Below are positions 46,076-57,610 of a DNA stretch of 64,000 nt, piece after piece. This DNA comes from Isoetes taiwanensis. Lineage: Eukaryota; Streptophyta; Lycopodiopsida; Isoetales; Isoetaceae. The DNA lies in contig JAJEKV010000155.1 in the NCBI GenBank assembly GCA_021234155.1, positions 669,912 to 733,911 of the forward strand, given 5' to 3'. Both the position numbers and the translations under genes were made by a program. The notes under the pieces were generated by a model. The model was not told the DNA's origin. It did no database searches and worked only from the letters and a program-made list of their open reading frames with translations. Numbering within the stretch: position 1 is the first letter of the stretch; each line of letters starts with the position of its first letter.

Positions 46076-46696
46076 TTATACGGCGCGATTTTGGAATAGA
46101 CATAATCCCAATTTAATTGAATGATGGTTATAAACAGTTTTATCTTGTGAACCCATGTGTTCACCCTCAATGATTGGTGCACCATCTACCACAATAACAC
46201 GCGAATATTGGGGGGCAAAATTAGGTTCCACACCAATCTCCAAATCTTGCCCCACTCGTCTCCAGGTACCTGTAGATCCCAACCGTCCATGGGGGGGAAG
46301 CTCATCCTGAATCGCCAGAAGCTCGTAACAGGACTTCACAAAGTTTGAGTGGTCGACCTTCGGATGACACCCCACACCCCGATCCGGCCCCTTGATGCGA
46401 GTGTAAAGAACGCAAGTGCCACCCGGCCATGCTTCGATCCGTGTACCCGCTTTTGAAGCCACCACACGATACCCGCGCCCATCCGGAAGGAGACAAAGGC
46501 GCCGGTATTTGCCGTGCACCGTGGGGAGATGTTCTACCTCGACACTCATCCTCGAACCTTTTGGCACGTAGAGCTTCAAGGCGGCCCGGCCCACAGGGAC
46601 ATCACACCCGCAAGTGGGGGGGAGCAAGATTTGCAAAGAAATTTGTATGACCCACCGGGGACGCCACAGACCATACCCCCACGATGGCCCCCCCAT
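46076..46696 (-). CDS. 206-codon ORF of unknown function
   Basis: An uninterrupted minus-strand frame from ATG at 46696 encodes 206 residues with ordinary composition (for example RGYRVVASKAGTRIEAWPGG, then CVLYTRIKG; and VIVVDGAPIIEGEH). The region is GC-rich, which lengthens chance frames, and it abuts a plus-strand LINE. No domain is recognised. It may be a fragment of an unrelated element or an antisense artefact. Confidence 0.25.
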   Translation of the reverse strand: MGGPSWGYGLWRPRWVIQISLQILLPPTCGCDVPVGRAALKLYVPKGSRMSVEVEHLPTVHGKYRRLCLLPDGRGYRVVASKAGTRIEAWPGGTCVLYTRIKGPDRGVGCHPKVDHSNFVKSCYELLAIQDELPPHGRLGSTGTWRRVGQDLEIGVEPNFAPQYSRVIVVDGAPIIEGEHMGSQDKTVYNHHSIKLGLCLFQNRAV

Positions 46697-46739
46697 TGGT
46701 TCTCCATGAGGAGGATGTTATGGAGGGCCCGCGAATCTA

Positions 46740-48820
46740 CCGGCTAATGGGAAGGCAGCTGACCCGATGGTATGCGTGCCAAGTTATCAAATGGGCAGGC
46801 AAACACGGTGCCGATCCTCACTACCCTCGCTCAACGCAGCATTGCAGAAGGTTTCCGGCAATGGACCACAAGCCGGGTTGTCCCCATTCACGGTGGCTGG
46901 GCGACCCACACCGTCCTACCACCACCTGACGATCATGGTCGGGCTTCAAGATTTGCCAAAACGCATATCGGCATTCTCGAAAGCGCCAGCTTGACCCATC
47001 GCGGAGGCGCTAGATGTGCGAAAGCCCTCACAAGCGTGCTTTAGACCCCCGCCACTCAACGGTTGACCATATCTTTACACCGCTGCAATCGATATTAAGA
47101 CAAACCAAACCATCGGCAAGCAGAACTTGTATTGCCGCTTTTGGGACTTCTCGGCTTTCGGCTTTTACACGGCCCCCTCGAAAGCTATGGGCTAGATCAA
47201 CTCATCCGGGCTACCGCTGCATGGGCGTAATGCCATATACGGTGTCGTATGAGAGTTGTTTTTGCGGAGATGCGTACCGACCGCCAAGCATTCACCGATG
47301 AGTATCGGGCCAGTCCAACAGGGCTGCCTCCTCTCACCAACACTTTTGGCCTCTACATTGACCAGTTAGAGCCCCGGGCTTACCGAGCATGGGGGATGGC
47401 ATGCGGCTTTGCACTGTGTCATCCGCCCAAATCATCTATGCGGACAATGTTGACCTTCTCGCCCACACCCTTTGCTATGCGATCTCATCCGGATGCCCTG
47501 TAGACACATTACGCGGGCCGTGAGACATGCGCATGTGAACCGCCAAGACCAGGTGGTTCTCATATCCTCTTTCACGACACCCCACGCCTCGTGACTCACA
47601 TATCAAGGATGCACTGTGGAGGTCACGCCCACCTACAAGTACCTAGGGGTGGAGTTCCCCTCCTCGCCATTTGGAGAGACGCCCATCCGCTTAAGGGGTG
47701 ACAAAGAAATGGAAGGCACTTTATGCCATGCGTAACAACAGCCACCAAGCGTAGCCTATGATTGGGGCCATCAGGCCACATCTGTTTCGGGCGCTGGTCG
47801 GCCCCGTCCTTCCGTGATGGGGTCGAGGTTTGGGGCTCCGCGTCTCTTTGGCGCACTGAATGACTTGAGCAGCAGTGTAAGGCATTTTGGCATGGGCACT
47901 TGGGGTGAAACCTTCAATCCCCTATCGATTCTACCGCAGGAAACCGGATTCTTTGCCGCTTCAGCGGCCCTGATAGACACATCGCCTATTTTCAAAAAGT
48001 GGTTAATATGGGTGATGCTCGGCTCCCCACCGGGCTTACCGCGTGGCAATGGACCCGCCAGCCAGCTCGTGGCCCTGTTAGAGGGGTAAGAGAGACTGGT
48101 TCCGCATTTGGAACGCGCGGGAGCACGGTGATGCGCGGCCCAGCGGGAATACGGATGTTTGCTTCCTTGGCAAGCTCTGGGACCTTCGAGATAAAAGGTC
48201 AAAACGCCCATTACAAGGAGCACATCAACCCCGTTGGCTCGGGGCCCGCAGCTCTACTCGCGTTCAGCGCCCCGTAAAAGCGCAGCTCATTGCCTCCATT
48301 CGCACGTGTGCCCGCATTGAGACGCGCAGGTGGGATTGGGGAGCCCCCGCCAGGGCGTGCTTTGTCAAGGTCGGTCTTTTGTCAAATGGGTGCCATTGAG
48401 GATGAGCCTCACACTTTCCGAGTTGCCCGATTGAGTCGATTGGGCCGATCGTTCCCTTAGTACGCGGTAGGACTTGCTCCTCCATTTGCCGATGAACACA
48501 CCGCACAATACGCGGCTGCGGGGTCGCATATCCGAGGTAATGGATCCGCGAGCCCACCTTTGCCCCACGCCGTCGCTGCCACGTCGTGCACTATGGGTAC
48601 GGTGCATGAGTGTATATATTTGTGTGTTTTGCATTTTGTATGTTGGAACAGCTTTGTCAACAGGCCGATTCTCGCCACGGTTTTCCTCGAAAACCCTCTT
48701 CGGAGGGGGTTTTAATCCCGGTAGTAATCCGGCTTCGCTGCTTTTGTATTGGGTCCCATAGACCGATTGGTCTCCGTGGGGCGATAAAAATACCTTCCTT
48801 CCTTCCTTCCTTCCTTGAGG
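46740..48820 (+). pseudogene. LINE, reverse-transcriptase part and 3' tail (copy A)
   Basis: Plus-strand frames give RT blocks in order. SYQMGRQTRC and ILTTLAQRSIAEGF lie at 46790-46860. A HSTVDHIFT-like block is at 47050-47080, and a degraded FWDFSAF for motif A at about 47135. LPPLTNTFGLYIDQLE for motif B is at 47325-47370, and YADN for the catalytic YADD at 47437-47448. TYKYLGVEFPSSPFG is at about 47630. The tail carries a small hairpin (aaaaccctcttcggaggggg), cccatagaccgattggtctc, cgtgg and four TTCC units. Frames shift many times. The endonuclease is absent, so it is 5'-truncated. The same tail ends copy B. Clade not assigned. Confidence 0.8.
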
Positions 48821-48825
48821 AGGGT

Positions 48826-49985
48826 TCAGCGGCTAATTATTTGCCACCCGAGCCTAAATAGCGCTATCTCATTCCAGAAACCGAAACCTATCATGGAAGA
48901 ACTGTCAAGGCGCCAGGTGTCCATCAAAGTACCAATCCTCCACAGCCACGACCCCATGTTGTGTCCATCTACTTTGAACCCAAAGGTCAACAGATGATGC
49001 CAATACCAAGGGTGATGCACCCGGGGCGAGAGGCATCCACCATGGCGATGACGCTAAATCGGAGCATCAATCTCAAATACCGGGCAGACCTGTTTCCAGG
49101 CTCGTAGGAGCCCCGTCAGAAAGGAAGAGGCATTGACGTATGGCCTGATATCCGTGAATAGTGCCTAGGGAAGCCACGCAGAAACATGCTTATGAAAAAC
49201 TATCGAATAAACCAGAGACTGATGAAGCAGGACCATGCCAGGCGAGTCAAGCTCATTCTTGAGGATCGCAAAAATGAACTTGGAGATCAGGATCTTGCTA
49301 TGGAGTGAGAGGTCTAAGATCCCCAGGCCTCCTGCAGCTTTAGGCCATACGCATTTCCACCATGCAACCTTAACCACCGCCCCTTCCTCATTACCTCCCC
49401 ACACGAAGTTATGGATCATAGCGAAAATTTCCCGGATCTTGCCCTCTGGTGCAAGGATGATAGACGCCATATAAATATGCGTGGAGCATAAAACAGACTT
49501 TGCTACTGTGATCCTGCCAGCCATGGAAAGCTTTCCACCTTTCCACCAATTAAGATGCCGATGCAAGCCTACCAGAATATCCTCCCAAAGGCCTGCCGCA
49601 GAAATGTCGATCCCAAATGGAATACCCAAGAGCATCTGCCCTGCACCTGCATTTGCCAGGGAAAGTGGGACAACATGGCGGGCATGGGTTCTGCCAACGG
49701 CAACAACGCAAAACACTTTGTCCAGTTCAATAGATAGCCTGAAGCAATAGAGAATGTGTCCAGAAGCTCTTTCATGTTTAATAAGTTCCACTCATCGGCC
49801 TGTAAGAAAAAGAAGAAGTCATCGGCGTACTGGCTTCCAATCTATTGCGATCCATCCGCCATCCTCAACCCCTCTATGACACCCACATCCACCGCCGAGT
49901 TCAGCAACTGAGAAAGGGCTTCTGCGACAATGGTGAATAAGTAGGGCACCATTGGGCACCATACATATATTCTTGCCTTATAATC
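48826..49985 (-). pseudogene. L1-type LINE fragment, RT palm and thumb region
   Basis: On the minus strand, LFTIVAEALSQLLNSA leads to QYADDFFFFLQADEW, with the YADD catalytic motif at 49829-49818. Next comes LLDTFSIASGYLLNWTKC, a frame change, then LLGIPFG, GGKLSMAGRITVAKSVL and WGGNEEGAVVKVAWWKC. WPKAAGGLGILDL follows. This order (SG..iN..Ks; Lg.p.g; lS.aGR..Li.sVL; W.G......v.W...c.pk..GGLG) is the plant L1 pol hallmark. Both ends are missing. The 627-bp main frame is still open. It abuts the TTCC tail of LINE copy A on the left. Confidence 0.88.
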
Positions 49986-50735
49986 TCTTGCAGTTGTACC
50001 GATTTACTTCGTAGATGATCTTTGCTAACTTTGAGACCTATGTACTTCATCTTTCCCTTTTAACTTCTTACATCTTGGTATTTTTATTTATCATTAATTA
50101 ACAATTTCTCAACACAAAGCAAAGACATCAAAATTCAACAAACAAATATCAACTAGACAAATTGCACGACGCTGAAATGAACTCTCGACATGCACAGAAG
50201 CCTTCCAAGGAATGACTTCCTTGTTTAGCCACGAACAGCAGCCATCGAAGGCCAAATCAGTCTGAAGTTATTATAGCACCAAGCAGATATACATGGAAAA
50301 AGAGCCCATTCATTTGGTTTTGTGACACTAGTCGTAGTACTTAGTAATGGAGGGATGAACTACCTGGTTTGAATACACTGAGCACTACCACTAAGCTAGC
50401 AGTGCTATGTATATCCATTAAGCATATTTTCCAACACTCCTGGAAATTCTTGGATATCATGATGCTCCTGAGCTACTCCTGCACCAGATAGGCATCTTCA
50501 ATAGAAAGTATGCTTGCATAGTTGTTAAGCTCTCTAATGTCTTTATAAAAGCATGGAATGGAAGCATAAGAGAGGGAAAATGATTCAAAGATCTGGAAAC
50601 CCTTTTTATTATCTTCCTTGTGTGGAGAATAGGAAGGCTTTCTATTCAAAAATTGAATTTTCATTTCTAGGATGACGTGCATACCTGATGGACATCCCAC
50701 ATTAATGGAAGACTTCTGTGTAGATAATAAAATAA
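49986..50735. other. No gene recognised
   Basis: AT-rich sequence between the L1 fragment and an inverted G/A-rich array. No coding sequence is supported. Confidence 0.4.
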
Positions 50736-50739
50736 TGTT

Positions 50740-50990
50740 ACAAAGACCCTTCCTATTTTGCCCGAAAACCCTTTCTATTTTTCAAAAGGGAAACCCATCC
50801 TATTTTCTAGGAATACCCTTCCTAATTTACAAGACGAAAATTGGGAGGGTTTCCACGAAAATGGGAAGGGTTTCCATGGAGACCCTTCCTGGTTTTATTG
50901 AAGGCCAAAAGGGTTTCTTTGGAAAATGGGAAGGATTTGCCTAGAAAATCGAAAGGGATTCTAAGGAAAATGGAAAGGATTTCCATGGGA
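50740..50990. repeat. Inverted array of ~20-nt gaaaatgggaagggtttcc units
   Basis: On the right half, units like gaaaatgggaagggtttcca recur about six times with variation. On the left half, four reverse-complement units (gacccttcctattttgcccg; accctttctatttt; acccatcctattttc; acccttcctaattt) precede them. The whole can fold back on itself. Confidence 0.75.
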
Positions 50991-51903
50991 GGGCAACCAC
51001 AATAGGGCCTACATAAAACAATCGATAAATATCTTCTAAACTATTTTTCACTTGAATTTATTTAGAATTAGACATTTCGATAATATATAAGTTCATTTTT
51101 CAGTGATTTAACAAATGGAAAATTGGTAATCAGGATAATTTGTATACGAAACATGATGTCTTCATGAGCGATTGACTTAATACTATGATGAAGATTTCAC
51201 AAATTACAAACTTTTACTACTCTTAAAAATATTTTAATTTTTTTTTTTAGTTTGAAGTTAGTTAAACAATAATTTTAATTTTTAATGGCTATTTTTAATA
51301 TAGTTTATTATTGTTGTAATATGTATTTGAATTAATTTTTACAATTGTATAGTTTACTTCATCAATAATAAATATTCAAAACAAAAACTTTCGTTTAATA
51401 TTCTGAAAGGAAACCATTTTAATTATATATAGTTCTTTTGGTATGAAAAATTTATTGTAATTTTATTGGAGTGAATATTAGTATTGAAATTAGTTTTAGT
51501 ATCTCTTAGCCTGGAACCTTTGAACACATATAAACTTGAAATTCTCCCACCGGCAGCATTCACACGAACAAGCATAGTTATCTATTCTCTGCTTGGGCAA
51601 AATTTCAGTAACATTTCTTATCCCTTTTCGGACTATAACTCTCATACATGTCCTACAACCTGCTTGCACTCCTGTCTCTCACAATTCTAATTCTTAAGGA
51701 ATCTAGTTTTGGATTCCTATAACTCAGCTAGAGTAGAGTAAAGGTTATTAAGATTGATTGTGGCCATTGCCTTGAACTATTGAACCTCAATATACTATGT
51801 TGACCTTAAAGATAGTTCAGGGTGATATCTCTAAACCCTTTCCACCATTTTGCTCCTGGTATGCCATCTTTAAAACATGGTTGTCTATTTAGGGTCATCT
51901 CTG
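50991..51903. other. AT-rich gene-free interval
   Basis: Very AT-rich between 51180 and 51480. No coding sequence is supported. Confidence 0.4.
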
Positions 51904-52312
51904 CTACCCACTGATGTCAAGGGTCATAGCTCTATGTTGATCACATAGTTTTAGTGTCCATTGCAGAAGTTCCTTCTCTTCCTCTACTGTGAGAGCCTTT
52001 GTAATTGCCCCAAACGTATTCTCTAAAATTCCATATAAGTGATTTCTAAGAGTTGTTTGTGGAATACCAAAATGTAAGGCGGCTTTCCTAATAGAAAACA
52101 ACCCATCTTCAATGGCATCAATTGCCTTCTCTAAATCCTCCTCCATCCAAACACCCCTTTTGGCTAACCTGATCTTTTTAGGATAAGCAACTTTCTGATT
52201 AGTGATGATCACAGGTCTGTTTGACCTTTTTTTTTTTGGGAGCAATAGGTGGATCAGAGGCAATCAAATTCTCAACAGTGGTATTTGGAGAAACAACTGT
52301 TGTTCGATTCAT
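51904..52312 (-). pseudogene. psq/CENP-B-type HTH protein, pogo-like transposase N-terminus
   Basis: An ATG at 52312-52310 opens MNRTTVVSPNTTVENLIA and runs into an 11-A homopolymer (52237-52227 in plus coordinates). One A too many shifts the frame there. Beyond it the frame reads PKKIRLAKRGVWMEEDLEKA, then IDAIEDGLFSIRKAALHFGI and PQTTLRNHLYG. 'W.eedlekAi.ai..g..S.rkAa..fgIP..TL..h' is the psq helix-turn-helix used by pogo-like transposases to bind their ends. A second part, LTVEEEKELLQWTLKLC, starts a CENP-B-like domain before a TAG. The DDE catalytic domain is absent. Either a truncated transposase or a domesticated DNA-binding fragment; the homopolymer frameshift and truncation favour a pseudogene. 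Confidence 0.75.
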
Positions 52313-54439
52313 TCTAAAATTTATGGTGGCTTACAAGAAGGAACTAAGAGATAGATGAAGGATGGAATCAACAAAGCAATAAGATGGATAACTTAGACCA
52401 TCGAATCAAAGTGACTTGCATTATTAAAATTGTCGCTTGGAAGTGCTTTTGCAATGGCAAACCAACAAAAAACTCCATTCATATAAATAGAGTTTAAAGA
52501 AAGCACCAAATCAAGATAAATAGTTTGGAGGGAATTAAAAGGAAGATCTCAACCATTCTTGGGTGTACAAGTCATGGATCCGAGCTCAAGATGAATCTAC
52601 ACCATGCATGAGGAGAGCCGAGGAAATATCCAAGCATGCATGAAGAGAAAACATGCGAGAAAATGGAAATGTCACAATGAGCCAGTTTAACAATCTTCTA
52701 AACTTAATTAATGGTTAAAGAATCAAATCAGGAGTCCCAAACATGCTAAATAAATACCTTGCTAATGTGTGGTAGTATTGGCTCCAATCATACTAAGCCC
52801 TAAACTGCATGAATCAGAAACAAAAAAAGTGAGCAATTATTCTTAAAATAGAAAAGTAATTGCATCTAAAGCATTTAAATATCTTATCTGCATAAAAACC
52901 ACCACATTAACAGATAGATTAGAGCTGTTAGAGCGTGTTTTGACTCAGATCAATCAAGAAAAGAGGTGCACCATCAACGGTGCACAACCACACCAATTAA
53001 GCCTCAACTACCGCTATCAAGGGCAGACGGTATCACCAATAACAACAGAACATGCAACATCTGTTAATTTTGTTGCCCTAAACTTGGAGAAGAATAGGGC
53101 CACGACCATTCCAACACTGTAGCAAACTATAGGTTTTTGCCAGCATGGAGGTTTGAGTCGCCACGTTAAATTCGACAATGGTGAGCGGGTCACCGAAGGT
53201 GGCACCCCTCCTTTATATGCTCTCCGTGTTGCATGCATGTCAAACAGGTATCTCCTTATATTTATATAGAGATATATTGTACAATACTAGTCCCTAACTA
53301 CCTAGGATCTTTACAATCAACTAACATGATCTAGCACTTATCTTTCACTCATCTTCTTGCATGATCTAGCAATACTTGCAAATGCTTGCACAAGAGGGTC
53401 TCGCTGATCCTCTCTCTTAGTTACAACATCCTCTCTATCTGCTATGCATCTTGCTCTTTCAATCTTACCTTCTTTTTGGTTGTAACCAATGATGTTTCTA
53501 CCTCAATGTTGTGCGACTCAACATCTTGGAGCATTTTAGCAAGGTTACCAACTGCAAAACTCTTCCTTCTTTTCTTTCTGCTTGATCCTTCATTCTTATC
53601 ACCTTGAGTGGAATGTATATAACTATATCTCATTTGAAATGTATCTAACTACTCAAATACCTGTTGATTAATTTCAACAGGTATGATCTTCTCAGCCTTA
53701 GTACCTGGATATAAACTAAGAATTCCCGTTAGCTTAGAGGATGAACCTGGTTTGGTTATAGTTGCATAGAATTTCTCTAGTTCCTAACCATATTTTGGCT
53801 AAAATTTCTAAAAGAAATAAGCAAAGGATTATCCAAACTAATAAGAAATTTGGAATTTTGTTGAAAGTTTTGTAAGACTTCAACTAAAACTACTAAAATC
53901 TGGCTAAAGTAAGAAAAGTGCTTTGGACATTTATAGGTACTTTGGCGAATCTTTCAAACTATTCAGAGCACACCTGTTATATTTGGCTAATCCTTCTATT
54001 TCTTGAGATTTTTATCCTATTAAAAGTTACCAAAACCTTAACCCCAAATTTTAGCCAAATGGCGACGAATAACCACTAATTAAGACTATGTTTTGTACTC
54101 CCTTAGACATGAGCTGCCCCTATTTGTTTATCAAAATCCTTGATAAGCTTATATTCTGATAACACATTATCCACTTTAGTTTTGCACATGCTAGTAGTCC
54201 AAATGTATCCTTGATTTGCCAAAAACCTGATATTTTCTTCCATTCGCAGTTTCAATCACATCTCAAGTAGACACATGGGTATCTATGACTCTCCACTCAA
54301 TTCTTTTCAATTAAAACCATTACCTCACTAGTACTCAATGTTCAATTTCTTGTCCTCGCTCGCTTCCATGGTTCGAAATTAGTGGGGGTTCTTCCCCTAA
54401 AAATTCGGACATTTCTCAAAAAATCCGATTTAATCTTTC
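52313..54439. other. No gene recognised
   Basis: The piece 53240-53400 has a transcription-end-like or LTR-like look (tacaatactagtccctaact) but no matching partner was found. Nothing else is supported. Confidence 0.35.
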
Positions 54440-57345
54440 TAAGAAGGCAAAAGTTCCGATCACTTTTTTGAGAAAAATGTGGAAAATAGAGGGTTCCTTC
54501 TGCTCTTTCGCCTGCTTCTGTCGATTACCTCTCTACCGCACCTCCTACTCCCCCGCTCCCGGATGGCGCTTTGCCGGACGCCACTTTGCTCCCCACAACC
54601 GGGCGGATCATCGGCGTCCACATCCGAATGCCAACAAATAGGACCGTGCCTACGGATGGTGTCTTGAACCGGGGCTTCCCCACAGCGAGAAAGGCCGAGA
54701 GTCTCAACGCTATTGCACCCGGATATGGATCTCATTTTCCTCATGGAAACATGGGAGCATCGGGGAACCGCAGAACCTGGACCTCCCGGCTATCCATTTC
54801 TCGGTGTTCAATGAGTGCACAGAACAAGCGAGGGCATGGCGTGGTTGCACCGCTACTACCGTTGCAACCTTGAGGCACTCGGTCTCGTTGCACCAAAGCG
54901 ACCGGTACAATCGCTACTTGTGGGTCGCGAAAGCAACATGACGATGGCGACACTCTTCTCATAGCGGCATGCTACTTTCCACATCTTGAAACAACTTTTA
55001 TAACACTCATTCGGATGTGGATCGATTGGAACCCTATGTCGATCTATATGATGACATACGGCGGCACAAACAGTTAGGCGGGGTTATGTTGTTGGCGACT
55101 TTAATGCACGCCACGAGAGCGGCGGAGTTCCAAAATTTGAGCCCCCTCGCGAGGGACGTCTTGCGCAGTTGAACCCCGCAGAGGTGGCTTGGTCAAGGAT
55201 ATCGGGGCGGCGACCATATTTCACGCTATGGCGATTGTTGTTCTTGGGTAGTATCTTTGACCCGGTTATTTGTAATGGGTTGGCACAATGGCGTCTTCCA
55301 AATTCTTTGCCGTGACTTGTAGACAGGGAGAACCAAGGGGCTGGCTCGGTGTGGTGGATTATCCGGCTGGTTGAGGAACGGGATGCGCACATGGTTACTC
55401 ATTTTTCCATCTAACGCACACTTTGGCGAGGAAGTAGACTCGGACCACCGGCCCCTCATGCATCTCCATTGGGAGGCTCCCTGCATCTACTACCTCAACA
55501 CACCGTGTGCCCTAGTCTTTGGACTCACGAATCGCGGGGACCTATGCCCGTTTGCTTGAGCATGATCTGGCGGGGCTGGCGCAACTCCCCACGCTTCAAA
55601 AGCAATGCTCAAATTCGGTGACTCATCTGAAGAGGTCAGCAGAAAGATGCTTTTGGGAGAGGCCGCTCCGGCGGACCTCATGCACTACCACCTTCCCCAT
55701 TATGAATGGTTTGATGATGAGTGTCCGAGCTCAAAGACTCCAAGTCGCGGTCATCTCCCGCCTCCATACCACATGGGTCAATACCGCTCCTTTCTCCGAG
55801 AACAAGAAGGCCGATACCTTTACGGCAAGATCACGATGTTTGTTTGGTCTCACAGACCCGACCCCGTGACATTCCGGAGAAGGGTCTTGAGCAAACCCCC
55901 GCCTGACCCACAAGGAACATCACCCGGAGCAATAGGTACCCGATGCGCTGTATGCGACCGGGTCGATTCGCGGGCACCCGATCCCTCCACAGATAGGCAT
56001 GGCTCACGCTATTTATCTGCAGGGGATGTCATCATGGGCCTACTCTGTCTTAGTTAATGGGAAGGCTGACCAGATTTAGATGGCATCAAACGAACTTAAA
56101 ATAAATTTGGGGCCTCCACGGTGCCTGGCCTCCGCGGCATTGTTCAATAAAGCATTGAAAGGCTTCCCCTACACAATGGACCACTAATGGGGTATTGCCC
56201 ATATACAAAGCAGGGGACCCTCAATGCCCGGCCAACTACCGTTACTGTTATAGTCGGCTCTCTCTTTGCAAAAGCTGTTGGCCCGGCATCCTTGGCGGGT
56301 GACAATATGGGCGGAAGGGCGGAGGTGGAGAAACTTACACCTGAGCAGGTTTCCGGTCCCGAACATTCCACCATTGATCATATCTTCACTTACGTACACA
56401 TTGATTGAAGATAGCAAGAATCCCAGCCGAGAACACGTAGCGTTGTTTTAGTGGATTTTGCAAAAGCGTGGACCGATTACCCATAACAAGCTATGGGGCC
56501 GGTTAGCGGCGGTTAGGGACCCCACGGACTTAGGAATGGGTGTATGCAGCGGGGCGTACCGGGCATTATCACATCGGCTGACCTGGCCGGTGATCGATAG
56601 CATTGGAGTCGCGTCGAGGGGTTGCCCCTCTCCCCCACTCATTGGCCCTGCCATTTGATCAGTTGGAAGGTGGCTCTCACGAACGCGCATGGAGGTCGCG
56701 AGCGCATCATCCTGTCAGAGCCGCTCATATATCGGCGATGTGGCTTCGGTGGATTTCTCACGTTGGGGTGTGTCGCGAGCAAGCGGATGCGTTCAGCTTC
56801 GGCGCCGTTAAGGCTGGCCTGTCGGTAACAAGTCAATCCTAGGTTCACAAGAGGCCCACACCAAGGTACTTCTAACCGCGAAGAAGCGCACTTATAGCTT
56901 CCATTCGCGACGGGTGCAATCTCTCCGTGTTAAAACATGTTGGGCTGAGAACCCACGAGAGCAAAGGCTTTGCCGATGTTGCCACCGCGCGATTGAGGAT
57001 GAATGTCATGCCCTCAGACTGCTGACATTTGCCCATATCGGTGAGCCATATGTTCGACACTAGTGCATGGCCAGCCATCGTTATTGACATCGCATCCCGG
57101 GATTGTTGGGGTCACACCTCCGTGAGGTTATGGACTTTTGTGTCCCTACGAGGATCTGTCATGAACTGTCTTATGCAATTTAGGCGATTATTGCGAAATT
57201 TGGACTAAGGGTTTTCCCTGAAACCCTTACGGCGTGAGGGTTTTTAATCCTGCCGGGCATGTCGCTTTGTCGCTCTCTTTGTTTGGGTCCCATAGGCCAA
57301 TAGGTCTCCGTGGACGCTAAAAAACTATTCTATTCTATTATATTC
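54440..57345 (+). pseudogene. LINE with endonuclease, RT and tail (copy B)
   Basis: Plus-strand frames show an APE-type endonuclease. A FLMETWEH-like block lies near 54735. AACYFPH is near 54968. VVGDFNARHESGG is at 55088-55126, and SDHRPL at about 55437-55454. The RT part is poorer: a TVTVIVGSLFAKAV block at 56238-56280, HSTIDHIF at 56360-56395 and ASRGCPSPPLIG near 56615. The C-terminus reads EQRLCRCCHRAIEDECHAL near 56960, a zinc finger. The tail has the hairpin aaacccttacggcgtgaggg, then tcccataggccaataggtct, cgtggacgctaaaaaa and TATTC units (57235-57345). Stops and frameshifts are numerous and the YADD is not readable. With copy A and two tails this defines one family. Confidence 0.82.
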
Positions 57346-57610
57346 TTTAAAATCTGGTCATTCTTAGAGAAATCCGTTATGACATTCTTTGAAAAGGCAA
57401 AATTCCTATAACTCCCAAAATTATTTTCGATACCTCGCTTCTCCCTTGCTGCTAGCACTAGAAGGTGCTACAATCTCTACAACATCATGATCATTACTAG
57501 CCATTTCACCTGCATTCGAATCAGTAATAAAAATGAATTTATGAATCTTCTGTCTTTGGAATATTTAAATTAACTAAAATTTCTGACCAATTTTTCAAAA
57601 CCAATATAAA
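57346..57610. other. Gene-free interval
   Basis: The first 60 bp (ttcttagagaaatccg and aaaaggcaaaattcc) resemble the sequence just left of the LINE (54410-54460), possibly an old flank duplication. Confidence 0.4.

Noticed and set aside
47623-48223. Several minus-strand open frames of 75-150 codons
   Set aside because: They are shadows of the GC-rich plus-strand LINE reverse transcriptase.
54460-56848. Multiple minus-strand frames of 60-100 codons
   Set aside because: Antisense to the endonuclease and RT blocks of LINE copy B.
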